Source: Aminobacter sp. AP02
GTDB taxonomy: Bacteria > Pseudomonadota > Alphaproteobacteria > Rhizobiales > Rhizobiaceae
NCBI RefSeq assembly: GCF_003148805.1
Contig: NZ_QGGX01000003.1
Coordinates: 1 to 64,000 of the forward strand
Length of the DNA: 64,000 nt
Direction of reading: 5' to 3'
Of the stretch, positions 43,830-51,656 are shown one piece after another. A model generated the notes under the pieces. It was not told the origin of the DNA and did not search any database. It saw nothing but the letters and a program-made list of their open reading frames with translations. Position 1 is the first letter of the stretch; each line of letters starts with the position of its first letter. The translations under genes were made by a program, and so were the position numbers.

Positions 43830-45185
43830 ATGGTGGCGACGATATTCGCGGAGCAAGCGCTTCTGGCCGATGGCTGGCAACACAACGTCAGGCTGACTCT
43901 TGTCGGTGGCCTCATCGACACGCTGGAAACGGGAACGACCTTCCAGCCCGGCGACGAGCGCCACGCGATAATCCTGCCGGGCATGCCCAATCTGCACAGC
44001 CACGCCTTCCAGCGCGGCATGGCAGGCTTGGCCGAAATCCGCGGTCCTTCATCCGACAGCTTCTGGTCCTGGCGCGAGGTGATGTATCGCTTCGCGCTGA
44101 CGATGACGCCCGAGCAAGTGGAGGCGGTCGCCGCACAGCTCTATGTCGAAATGCTGGAAGCTGGCTTCAGCCGCGTCGGCGAGTTCCACTATCTCCACCA
44201 CGACCGCGACGGCAGCCCCTATGCCAACATCGCCGAGATGGCCGAACGCATTGCTACCGCCTCCGTCGAGACCGGCATCGGACTGACATTGCTGCCTGTA
44301 TTCTATGCGCATTCCGGCTTTGGCGGTGCGCCCGCCAATGAAGGCCAGCGTCGATTCATCAACGATCCGAATCGCTTCGCCAGGCTTTTTGAGAAGTGCG
44401 GCGAAGCGCTCAAAGCCATCAATGGCGCGGTGCTTGGCCTTGCACCGCACAGCCTGCGCGCCGCAACACCCGACGAACTGTCTGCGGTCAAGGCGATGAC
44501 CACGGGGCCGATCCACATCCATATCGCCGAACAGGTCAAGGAAGTGGAAGACTGCCTGGCCTGGTCGGGCGCACGGCCCGTCGAATGGCTGCTGCGGCAT
44601 GCCGACGTCGGCAAGCGCTGGTGCCTGATCCACGCAACGCACATGACCGAAACCGAGACGATCGCTATGGCCAAATCGGGCGCGGTCGCCGGCCTGTGCC
44701 CGATCACCGAGGCCAACCTTGGCGACGGCGTCTTTTCAGCGCCGCTTTTTGTGAAGCATGGCGGCAAATTCGGCGTCGGCTCCGATTCCAATGTCGAGAT
44801 TGGCGTCACTGACGAATTGCGCATGCTCGAGTATTCGCAGCGACTGGTTCATCGTGCCCGCAACGTGCTTGCCACTCCCGGACAGTCGACAGGTCGCGCG
44901 CTGTACGATGCAGCGCTTGACGGTGGTGCTCAGGCGCTGGGTGCCGGCCAGGCAGGGCTTGCGGCTGGCTCGGCTGCAGACTTCGTCTCGCTCAACCCCA
45001 ACCACCCCACGCTTGCCGGAAAATCCGGGGATGCCATGCTGGACGCCTGGATCTTCGCACGCGGTGGCAAGGTGGATGCTGTGTGGGTCAATGGCCGTAA
45101 GCTTGTTTCGGATGGGGCACATTTCCGGCGCGACGCTATTGCAGCGAGGTTCCGTAACGTGATGATGGAACTGACGGCGGCGTAA
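43830..45185 (+). CDS. hutF: Formimidoylglutamate deiminase
   Basis: A 451-residue amidohydrolase that converts N-formimidoyl-L-glutamate to N-formyl-L-glutamate and ammonia. The N-terminal metal motif is PGMPNLHSHAFQRGMAG (about residues 51-67), with later IHIHIAEQ, LIHATHMT and GVGSDSNVEIG containing the other metal ligands. GAGGAG is six bases before the ATG at 43830; the frame is open to 43764, which would overlap the operator. It is followed 15 bases later by hutC. Confidence 0.95.
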   Translation: MVATIFAEQALLADGWQHNVRLTLVGGLIDTLETGTTFQPGDERHAIILPGMPNLHSHAFQRGMAGLAEIRGPSSDSFWSWREVMYRFALTMTPEQVEAVAAQLYVEMLEAGFSRVGEFHYLHHDRDGSPYANIAEMAERIATASVETGIGLTLLPVFYAHSGFGGAPANEGQRRFINDPNRFARLFEKCGEALKAINGAVLGLAPHSLRAATPDELSAVKAMTTGPIHIHIAEQVKEVEDCLAWSGARPVEWLLRHADVGKRWCLIHATHMTETETIAMAKSGAVAGLCPITEANLGDGVFSAPLFVKHGGKFGVGSDSNVEIGVTDELRMLEYSQRLVHRARNVLATPGQSTGRALYDAALDGGAQALGAGQAGLAAGSAADFVSLNPNHPTLAGKSGDAMLDAWIFARGGKVDAVWVNGRKLVSDGAHFRRDAIAARFRNVMMELTAA

Positions 45186-45200
45186 GAGAAGGAAATTCGG

Positions 45201-45959
45201 GTGCCTGATTCGATGGCGGAGACGGTTGAGGAGCTTGCGGGCGGCGATGCGTCGACGTCGCTGTACCAGCGCATCCTCAACGATATCCGCGACCGGATCG
45301 TCTCGGGAGAATGGGAGCCCGGCTATCGCATTCCCTTCGAGCATGAACTGACCGAAGAGTATGGCTGTTCGCGCATGACCGTGAACAAGGCGCTGTCTCA
45401 GCTTGCCAAGGCGGGGCTGATCGAGCGCAGGCGCCGATCGGGCAGCTTCGTGCGCAGGCCGCAGTCGCAAGCGGCGGTACTCGAAATCCACGACATCCGC
45501 ATCGAGGTCGAGGCCCTTGGCCTGCCCTATCGCTATGAGCTGATCTCGCAGTCAAAGCGGCGGGCCGGGAGCAGCGACCGCGAGCGGCTGGGGCCAGACG
45601 TGTCGGGACAGCTTCTGGCCTTGAAATGTCGCCACTATGCCGGCGCGCGGCCGTTTTGCACCGAGGACCGGCTGATCAATCTTGCCGCTGTACCAGAAGC
45701 GGCGGACGAAGAGTTCCGCGAAACCGCACCGGGACCGTGGCTGATCGGACGGGTGCCATGGAGCGCGGCCGAGCACGTCATCCGCGCCGCCGCAGCCGAC
45801 GCCGACATCGCCGCCGATCTCAACCTTGCAGCCGGCGCGCCCTGCCTCGTCATCGAGCGGCGGACCTGGAGCGCCGAGCGCCCCGTCACCCATGTGCGCT
45901 TCACCTATCCGGCAAATGCCCATGCAGTGGTGGCCCGCTTCACACCGTCAGACAGCTGA
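45201..45959 (+). CDS. hutC: Histidine utilization repressor HutC
   Basis: A 252-residue GntR-family regulator. The winged helix-turn-helix lies at about residues 18-85, with IPFEHELTEEYGCSRMTVNK as the recognition region. A C-terminal UTRA ligand-binding domain follows, ending near ERRTWSAERPVTHVRFTYPA. The GTG at 45201 has AGAAGGA eight bases upstream; ATG at 45213 is the alternative. In the family urocanate releases the repressor from DNA. It likely binds the palindrome at 43763-43776 and thereby controls its own operon. Confidence 0.94.
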   Translation: MPDSMAETVEELAGGDASTSLYQRILNDIRDRIVSGEWEPGYRIPFEHELTEEYGCSRMTVNKALSQLAKAGLIERRRRSGSFVRRPQSQAAVLEIHDIRIEVEALGLPYRYELISQSKRRAGSSDRERLGPDVSGQLLALKCRHYAGARPFCTEDRLINLAAVPEAADEEFRETAPGPWLIGRVPWSAAEHVIRAAAADADIAADLNLAAGAPCLVIERRTWSAERPVTHVRFTYPANAHAVVARFTPSDS

Positions 45960-45975
45960 CGCCTGAAAACAAAAA

Positions 45976-45999
45976 GCCGCGCATCCTGGGACGCACGGC
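45976..45999. terminator. Probable bidirectional terminator between hutC and the RidA gene
   Basis: GCCG...CGGC with interrupted inner pairs (GC/GC, TCC/GGA) forms an imperfect hairpin. It is flanked by AAAAA on the left and TTTGTT on the right, in the gap between convergent genes. Confidence 0.5.
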
Positions 46000-46029
46000 C
46001 TTTGTTCGAGATTGAGGCCAGGCCAATCG

Positions 46030-46374
46030 TCAGGCAGCGGCCGTGATGATGATCTCGACCTTGTATTCCGGGCCGGCGAGCTTGGCTTCGCCGGTTGCAC
46101 GTGCAGGCGTGTTGCCCTGCGGAACCCAGCCGTCCCAGACCGAGTTCATCTCGGCGAAGGTCGACATGTCGGACAGCCAGATGATCGCCTGGATGATCTT
46201 GGTCTTGTCGGTGCCTGCCTTAGCAAGCAGGGCGTCGATCTCAGCCAGAATGGCCTTGGTCTGCGCGGCGACGCTCTCGCCCGGTGCGCCAACCTGGCCT
46301 GCCAGGTAAACTGTGTTGTTATGGATCACGATCTGGCTCATGCGCGGGCCGACATCGATACGACGAATGCTCAT
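46030..46374 (-). CDS. RidA family protein
   Basis: A 114-residue YjgF/YER057c/UK114-type protein, a trimeric enamine/imine deaminase family that removes reactive intermediates made by PLP enzymes. VYLAGQVGAPGESVAAQTKA (about residues 22-41) and GNTPARATGEAKLAGPEYKV near the C-terminus hold the conserved ligand-binding Arg and neighbouring residues. Archetypal RidA proteins end with an EIE/EIEA-like motif; here VEIIITAAA ends the chain, so it belongs to one of the other subfamilies. It is convergent with hutC and unlikely to be part of that operon. Confidence 0.9.
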   Translation of the reverse strand: MSIRRIDVGPRMSQIVIHNNTVYLAGQVGAPGESVAAQTKAILAEIDALLAKAGTDKTKIIQAIIWLSDMSTFAEMNSVWDGWVPQGNTPARATGEAKLAGPEYKVEIIITAAA

Positions 46375-46522
46375 GGTGGTCTCCTTCCGTTAGGGGTGGC
46401 GCCTTCATAGATTTTGCCTGCCCCCCGGCGCAAGGCCGAAGCGTTCAAATTCCATAGGCCAGACGAACTGCTCAGAAGGTTTGTATGACAAACCCACCGG
46501 TTTGTCCGAACGCCTCGTTGAC

Positions 46523-46542
46523 AAATGTAATAACATCACATA
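46523..46542 (+). promoter_or_regulatory. Zur-like box before aztA
   Basis: The site contains AATGTAATAACATCACAT, an imperfect AT-rich palindrome. It shares AATGTAATAAC with the site before aztD and resembles alphaproteobacterial Zur boxes. TTGACA overlaps its left edge (46519-46523 region), so repressor binding would block the promoter. Confidence 0.65.
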
Positions 46543-46546
46543 GTCA

Positions 46547-47425
46547 ATGACGACTTCGCCGCACCCGAGCAATGAGCCGATGAACGACGCCTGCCTGACA
46601 TTCAAGGACCTGACGCTGGGCTACAACAGCCATCCGGCGGTGCATCACCTCAATGGCTCGATCAAGACCGGCTCGCTGACTGCTGTCGTCGGCGCCAACG
46701 GTTCCGGCAAATCTACTTTGATGAAGGGGATCGTCGGCGTGCTGAAGCCGATGGCAGGCGCATGCACGGTGGCGTCAGGCAAGCGCGTCGCCTACCTTCC
46801 GCAGCAGTCTGAACTTGATCGCAGCTTCCCTGCTCGTGTCGTGGACCTTGTGTCCCTCGGCCTCTGGCCCCGGCGCGGCCTACTTGGCCGTTACAGCCGC
46901 GAAGACCGCCTGGCCGTTTCCGAGGCGCTGATGGCTGTCGGCCTCGAAGGTTTCGAAAAACGCGCCATCGACACGCTGTCCGGAGGCCAGCTTCAGCGGG
47001 CGTTGTTTGCCCGTGTGCTGGTGCAGGACGCTGACTTGATCCTGCTCGACGAGCCATTCAACGCTGTCGATGCCAAGACAGTCGGCGACCTGATCAAGCT
47101 GATCAAGCGCTGGCACGGCGAAAACCGCACCGTGATGGTCGTCGCCCACGACCTCGAACTGGTACGTGCCCACTTCCCCAACACCTTGCTGCTAGCGCGC
47201 CAGCCTGTCGCCTGGGGCGAGACGCTTGAAGCGCTGCGCCCGGAAAACCTGCTCAAGGCCCGGCGCTTTGACGAGGCCTGGCACGACGATGCGCCCTGGT
47301 GCGAGCCGGATGACGGTCATGCTCATCGCCACGCGCATTCCCATGCTCACGACGACCATCACCATCATGACCATGGCGAGGTCCATGACCACCCCGATCA
47401 TGAATCCGGACCCCGTGCCGCGTGA
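46547..47425 (+). CDS. aztA: Zinc ABC transporter ATP-binding protein AztA
   Basis: A 292-residue ABC ATPase. Walker A is GANGSGKST (49-57), the signature LSGGQLQRALFARVL starts at 144 and Walker B is LILLDEP (164-170). The C-terminal 40 residues are remarkably His-rich (HAHRHAHSHAHDDHHHHDHG), which suggests cytosolic zinc binding or sensing. The ATG at 46547 lies next to the Zur box and has no ribosome site; ATG at 46580 (MNDACLTF) may be the true start. The gene order ATPase, permease, binding protein, AztD identifies an Azt system as described in Paracoccus. Confidence 0.88.
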   Translation: MTTSPHPSNEPMNDACLTFKDLTLGYNSHPAVHHLNGSIKTGSLTAVVGANGSGKSTLMKGIVGVLKPMAGACTVASGKRVAYLPQQSELDRSFPARVVDLVSLGLWPRRGLLGRYSREDRLAVSEALMAVGLEGFEKRAIDTLSGGQLQRALFARVLVQDADLILLDEPFNAVDAKTVGDLIKLIKRWHGENRTVMVVAHDLELVRAHFPNTLLLARQPVAWGETLEALRPENLLKARRFDEAWHDDAPWCEPDDGHAHRHAHSHAHDDHHHHDHGEVHDHPDHESGPRAA

Positions 47426-48300
47426 ACCTCGCCATGTATGATTTCCTGATCGCCCCTTTCGTCGAATTCGGCTTCATGCAGCGCGCCCTAGCTGGCTCGC
47501 TGATGCTGGCGCTCGGCGCCTGCCCCGTCGGCGTGTTCCTGATGCTCAGGCGCATGAGCCTGACTGGCGATGCCATGGCCCACGCCATCCTGCCCGGCGC
47601 CGCCGCCGGCTTCCTGCTCTACGGCCTGCAGATCGTGCCGATGACCATCGGCGGACTGATCGCCGGCGTCATCGTAGCGCTCGGTGCTGGTGCCGTGTCG
47701 CGTTTCACCGTCCAGCGCGAGGACGCCTCGATGGCGGCGTTCTATTTGATTTCGCTGGCGCTCGGCGTTCTGATCGTGTCGCTGCGCGGCTCGAGCGTTG
47801 ACCTGATGCATGTGTTGTTCGGTACCGTTCTGGCGCTCAACGACGACGCGCTTACGCTGATCGCGCTGATTTCGGGCATCACGCTGCTGACCCTTGCCAT
47901 CTTCTGGCGCGCGCTCGTCGCCGAATGCCTCGACCCGCTGTTCCTGCGTTCGGTCAGCCGGCTTGGCACTCCAGTGCACTTCATCTTCCTTGGCCTGGTC
48001 GTGCTCAACCTCGTCGGTGGCTTCCAGGCGCTCGGCACGCTGCTATCGGTAGGCCTGATGATGTTGCCGGCTGCGGCGGCACGCTTCTGGACGTCGCGCG
48101 TCGAGCCAATGTGCGTGCTTGCCTTTGGCTTTGGCGCAGTCTCCTGCATCGCGGGATTGCTGGTGTCCTACCATGCCTCCCTGCCCTCAGGCCCGGCGAT
48201 CATTCTTTCGGCAGGCGCGATCTACCTCACATCCATCCTCTTTGGCACGCGCGGCGTTTTCAACACCAAGCTTCGCCGCCACCGCCATCGTACCGCCTAA
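47422..48300 (+). CDS. aztB: Zinc ABC transporter permease AztB
   Basis: A 292-residue ABC-3 family (metal) permease with about eight membrane spans. GDAMAHAILPGAAAGFLLYG (about residues 50-69) is the conserved loop of this family, and VGLMMLPAAAARFW near residue 213 is another typical stretch. The GTG at 47422 overlaps the aztA stop. It forms a homodimeric channel that receives zinc from AztC. Confidence 0.92.
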   Translation: MNLAMYDFLIAPFVEFGFMQRALAGSLMLALGACPVGVFLMLRRMSLTGDAMAHAILPGAAAGFLLYGLQIVPMTIGGLIAGVIVALGAGAVSRFTVQREDASMAAFYLISLALGVLIVSLRGSSVDLMHVLFGTVLALNDDALTLIALISGITLLTLAIFWRALVAECLDPLFLRSVSRLGTPVHFIFLGLVVLNLVGGFQALGTLLSVGLMMLPAAAARFWTSRVEPMCVLAFGFGAVSCIAGLLVSYHASLPSGPAIILSAGAIYLTSILFGTRGVFNTKLRRHRHRTA

Positions 48301-48323
48301 TCCGCTTCAAAATGGAGAGACAT

Positions 48324-49253
48324 ATGCTCAGGACAATTGGCTTCGCCTCGCTGATGAGCGTTATAACATTAAGTCCTTTTGCCGCGACATCGGCTTCCGC
48401 CGAAGCGCTCAAAGTCGTGGCCAGCTTCTCGATCATTGGCGATTTTGCCCAAAATGTCGGTGGCGACCGTATCGAACTGACGACGCTGGTCGGCCCAGAT
48501 GGTGACGCCCATGTCTACGAGCCCTCGCCCGCCGACGCGGTGAAGATGTCGAAGGCCGACGTCGTGCTGGTCAACGGCCTGCAATTCGAAGGCTTCCTGC
48601 AACGCCTTGTCGAGGCGAGCGCCACCAAGGCTGCGGTGGTCGAACTGACCAAAGGTGTCGAACCGATCAAGATGAAGGAAGAGCACGAGCACGCGGCCGG
48701 CGGCGATCATCATCACCACGGCGATCTCGACCCGCATGCCTTTCAGTCGATCGCAAACGCCAAGATCTACGTAAAGAACATCGCCGATGCCTTTTGCACC
48801 GCCGACGCCGCCGGTTGTGACAGCTACAAGGCAAACGCCAGCGCCTACACCGCCAAGCTCGACGCCACCGAAGCCGAAGTGAAGGCCGCGGTCGCTTCGA
48901 TCCCCAGGGAAAAGCGCACCATCATCACGTCTCACGACGCCTTCGGCTATCTTGAGGCCGCCTATGGCGTCACCGTGCTGGCGCCCGAGGGAATTTCGAC
49001 CGAAGCGGAGGCTTCCGCCGCCGACGTGGCCGCGCTGATCTCGCAGGTTCGCGGCGACAAGGCCTCGGCCATTTTCGTCGAAAACATCACCAACCCGCGC
49101 CTGATCGAGCAGATCTCCGCCGAAACCGGCGTGAAGGTCGGCGGCACGCTCTATTCCGACGCTCTGTCCAAGGCCGATGGTCCGGCCGCGACCTACATCG
49201 ACATGATGAAGGCCAACATCGCCACCATCAAGGGCGCGATCCTCGGCAGCTGA
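48324..49253 (+). CDS. aztC: Zinc ABC transporter substrate-binding protein AztC
   Basis: A 309-residue cluster A-I metal-binding protein. The signal peptide is cleaved near SASA/EA (residue 26). Metal ligands of the family are visible: His63 in DAHVYEPS, His138 in LDPHAF, a His in TSHDAFGYL and a downstream Asp. A His-rich loop, EEHEHAAGGDHHHHGDL (about 119-135), is the flexible zinc-capturing loop of this class. GGAGAG six bases before the ATG at 48324 sets the start over the ATG at 48312. Zinc is probably loaded from AztD, encoded downstream. Confidence 0.92.
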   Translation: MLRTIGFASLMSVITLSPFAATSASAEALKVVASFSIIGDFAQNVGGDRIELTTLVGPDGDAHVYEPSPADAVKMSKADVVLVNGLQFEGFLQRLVEASATKAAVVELTKGVEPIKMKEEHEHAAGGDHHHHGDLDPHAFQSIANAKIYVKNIADAFCTADAAGCDSYKANASAYTAKLDATEAEVKAAVASIPREKRTIITSHDAFGYLEAAYGVTVLAPEGISTEAEASAADVAALISQVRGDKASAIFVENITNPRLIEQISAETGVKVGGTLYSDALSKADGPAATYIDMMKANIATIKGAILGS

Positions 49254-49304
49254 CCCAACGAACTACCCGGCCGAACAATCGGCCTGTCCAACCAGCCTGG
49301 ATGA

Positions 49305-49331
49305 AGGCGAGGCCAACAACCTCGCCTTTTT
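49305..49331 (+). terminator. Terminator after aztC
   Basis: AGGCGAGG (49305-49312) pairs with CCTCGCCT (49320-49327) around a 7-base loop, followed by TTTT. It separates aztABC from aztD, which has its own promoter and Zur-like box. Confidence 0.8.
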
Positions 49332-49346
49332 CTCCGATATTATCTG

Positions 49347-49366
49347 TAATGTAATAACGTTATATG
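49347..49366 (+). promoter_or_regulatory. Zur-like box before aztD
   Basis: TAATGTAATAACGTTATATG is an imperfect AT-rich palindrome ending 8 bases before the aztD ATG. It shares AATGTAATAAC exactly with the box before aztA. This suggests that aztABC and aztD are co-regulated by zinc through Zur. Confidence 0.65.
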
Positions 49367-49374
49367 AGGAAACA

Positions 49375-50574
49375 ATGAAAAATCTGTGCGTCTCAGCGTC
49401 GGGACTGGCTCTTCTGCTGGGCCTGGCTACCGTTCCCTCGTTCGCTGAGGAAAGGACCGCATGGAGGCTATTCGTCTCCGACCACGCGGCGGCTGTCGTT
49501 CATGCCATCGACATGGAGAGCGGCCAGATGCTCGAAACGTTCAACGTGAAGGTGCCCACCAGCCTCTACCGCTCGGACAGCGGCCGCACCGTGTTTGCGG
49601 TGCAGGGCAAAGGTGATGTGATCTCGGTGTTGTCGAGCGGCATCTCGTTCGGCGATCATGGGGACCACGGCGACATCCATGTCGAGGCGCCGAAGCTGCT
49701 GGATGTCACTTTCGAAGGCAAGAAGCCGTCGCATTTCGTCGACCATGGCGGCGACATCGCCTTGTTCTTCGATGGTGAAGGCAAGGCCCGAATGACCCGC
49801 GAAGCCGACATCCTGGAAGGTAAGCCGGCCATTCGCGAGGTCGCGACCAGCGCTCCTCACCATGGGGTTGCCGTCGCAATGGGCGAGTTTGCGCTCACGA
49901 CAGTACCGAACTTCGAGAAGCCTGACGAGCTTCCTGTCGGCATCCGCGTCACCGATCGTTCTGGCGCGACGGTAGGCGATGTGCATTCTTGCCCCGACCT
50001 GCATGGCGAGGCGGCGTCGGGCAACCTGCTCGCGATTGCCTGCGCCAAGGGCGTTCTGGTGATCAAGCAAGAAGGCGGCAAGCCATCAATCGAGATGCTG
50101 CCCTATGACCAGGCGCTGCCAGAGGGCAAATCGACAACGCTGGTCGGTGGCCGCGGCCTGCAGTATTTCCTTGGCAATTACGGTCCCAACGCTGTCCTTC
50201 TGATCGACCCAAGGTCGGAAGAAGCCTTCCGGCTGATCGACCTGCCGACGCGCCGGGTGCATTTCACTGTCGATCCGGTGCGGGCTAAGTTCGCCTATGT
50301 CTTCACCGAGGACGGCCAGTTGCACCGGATCGACGTGGTGGCGGGCAAGATCGACGCATCGCTCAAGCTGACCGACCCCTACTCCATGGACGGCCACTGG
50401 AGCGATCCGCGTCCGCGCATCGCCGTCGCCGGCAGCCGGATCGTCGTATCCGACCCGCTCAAGGGCGCGCTGCATGTCGTCGATGCCGAAAGCTTCAAGC
50501 AGGGCACCGACATCGCGCTCGAAGGCAAGCCATTCAACCTCGTCGCCGTCGGGGGCTCCGGCGAAACGCACTGA
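49375..50574 (+). CDS. aztD: Periplasmic zinc metallochaperone AztD
   Basis: A 399-residue exported protein with a predicted beta-propeller fold. A signal peptide is cleaved near SFA/EE (residue 24), and repeated propeller strands follow (for example VVHAIDMESGQMLETF and ALHVVDAESFKQGTDIALEG). The His-rich GDHGDHGDIHVE (94-105) and further His (FVDHGGD, APHHGVAV) are zinc-binding candidates. In Paracoccus, AztD transfers zinc to AztC. The adjacent position and shared regulatory box support the same job here. Stand-alone propeller proteins are hard to name by fold alone; the context gives most of the confidence. Confidence 0.85.
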   Translation: MKNLCVSASGLALLLGLATVPSFAEERTAWRLFVSDHAAAVVHAIDMESGQMLETFNVKVPTSLYRSDSGRTVFAVQGKGDVISVLSSGISFGDHGDHGDIHVEAPKLLDVTFEGKKPSHFVDHGGDIALFFDGEGKARMTREADILEGKPAIREVATSAPHHGVAVAMGEFALTTVPNFEKPDELPVGIRVTDRSGATVGDVHSCPDLHGEAASGNLLAIACAKGVLVIKQEGGKPSIEMLPYDQALPEGKSTTLVGGRGLQYFLGNYGPNAVLLIDPRSEEAFRLIDLPTRRVHFTVDPVRAKFAYVFTEDGQLHRIDVVAGKIDASLKLTDPYSMDGHWSDPRPRIAVAGSRIVVSDPLKGALHVVDAESFKQGTDIALEGKPFNLVAVGGSGETH

Positions 50575-50582
50575 AGCTTGTG

Positions 50583-50608
50583 GGTCTGGCAGCGTCGGCT
50601 GCCAGACC
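50583..50608 (+). terminator. Long GC-rich hairpin after aztD
   Basis: GGTCTGGCAGC (50583-50593) and GCTGCCAGACC (50598-50608) form a perfect 11-base stem with loop GTCG, 9 bases after the aztD stop. There is no T-run, so it may be an unusual terminator or an mRNA 3'-end stabiliser. Confidence 0.5.
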
Positions 50609-50710
50609 GTCTCATCGAGCGAGGCAACAGCAGTTGCCCCGCCGCCCCGACAGTGGCAAGACAGGTGCCGACCAGCCGCAGGAGCGGCGAACAAATGTGC
50701 GAGGACGACA

Positions 50711-51049
50711 ATGGAATACCGCCAGATCACCGACGACTACTCGGTTTCCGGCCAGATCACGCCGGACGAGGTTGCCGCCATCAAGGCCGCCGGCTTCAAG
50801 AGCGTCATCTGCAACAGGCCCGACGACGAGCAGCCCGGCCAGCCTTCCGCTGACAGCGTCAAGGCCGCGGTCGAAGCCGCCGGTCTTGCCTTCCGCTACG
50901 TTCCCGTCATCAGCGGCCAGATGACCGGCGACAATGTTGCCGACATGGCTGAGGCGCTCGACGAGATGGACGGCCCGGTGTTTGCCTATTGCCGCTCGGG
51001 CACCCGTTGCACCAACCTGTACATGGCGATCCAGCAGAGCAAGGGCTGA
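50711..51049 (+). CDS. TIGR01244/DUF442 phosphatase-fold sulfur transferase
   Basis: A 112-residue protein of the DUF442 (beta-lactamase-hydrolase-like) family, a dual-specificity-phosphatase fold found fused to or near persulfide and sulfide-handling enzymes. The N-terminal YRQITDDYSVSGQITPDE is diagnostic, and the active loop is YCRSGTRC near residues 93-100, with Cys and Arg at the catalytic spacing of this group. It stands alone between aztD and convergent dinB-like genes, so no partner is suggested. The ATG at 50711 follows GAGGACGACA. Confidence 0.88.
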   Translation: MEYRQITDDYSVSGQITPDEVAAIKAAGFKSVICNRPDDEQPGQPSADSVKAAVEAAGLAFRYVPVISGQMTGDNVADMAEALDEMDGPVFAYCRSGTRCTNLYMAIQQSKG

Positions 51050-51115
51050 TCGTCCCCAACCTTTTTCCTAACCTTGTGAACGCGCTTCGGCAAAGTCCGT
51101 CGCGCGTCGCATCGC

Positions 51116-51652
51116 CTAAAGCCCCAGCCGCTCGACCTCTTCGCCGCGAAAACGCAGATCATAGTCGAGGAAGAACTCATCAAGCTGCGGCGGAGCCACC
51201 GAGGTGCCCGACAGCATCGCGTGCACCTGCCCGCGATGATGGATCTGATGGATGAACAGGTGCGCGAGAAGATCGCCGATGCGCTCGGGGATCTGGCCCG
51301 CCTTGCCACGATCGGACAGCACCTGCCTGTCGAGATCGGCCTCGGCCAGACGGTCACAACAGGCCACCAGCCTTCGGTCGAACGCACCTTGCGCCTTGGC
51401 AAGTGCTTCCGCATCGTCAAACTCGATGAAACGGTCAAACACTTTTTGCCCCTCGCCGCCTTCCTCGATCATGTCCAGATAATAGATGTCGACAGACAGG
51501 ACGTGGTTCAGTGTCTCCTTGAGCGAAGGAAAAAAGCTCGTGCGTGCAGCCTCGAACTCACCTGGCTGCAATGCCTGCACGGCGCGGTAGATGCGGTCGT
51601 TGGACCACAGATTGTTCCGCGCCATGCGGCGCAAATGGCTTGTCATGTCCAT
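51116..51652 (-). CDS. DinB family protein
   Basis: A 178-residue four-helix-bundle protein of the DinB/YfiT metal-binding superfamily. The C-terminal HLFIHQIHHRGQVHAML (about residues 136-152) carries the His ligands of the family, and an earlier His lies in LNHVLSVDIYY. Members include thiol-dependent transferases and many proteins of unknown role. The start is uncertain between the ATGs at 51652 and 51646, neither with a good ribosome site. Its gene begins just after the stop of the FAH-like gene, suggesting co-transcription. Confidence 0.85.
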   Translation of the reverse strand: MDMTSHLRRMARNNLWSNDRIYRAVQALQPGEFEAARTSFFPSLKETLNHVLSVDIYYLDMIEEGGEGQKVFDRFIEFDDAEALAKAQGAFDRRLVACCDRLAEADLDRQVLSDRGKAGQIPERIGDLLAHLFIHQIHHRGQVHAMLSGTSVAPPQLDEFFLDYDLRFRGEEVERLGL

Positions 51653-51656
51653 ATGT

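Noticed and set aside
47300-47400. Tandem CAT/CAC-rich tract in aztA as a DNA repeat
   Set aside because: It is the coding sequence of the His-rich tail, with irregular spacing, not a tandem repeat or CRISPR.
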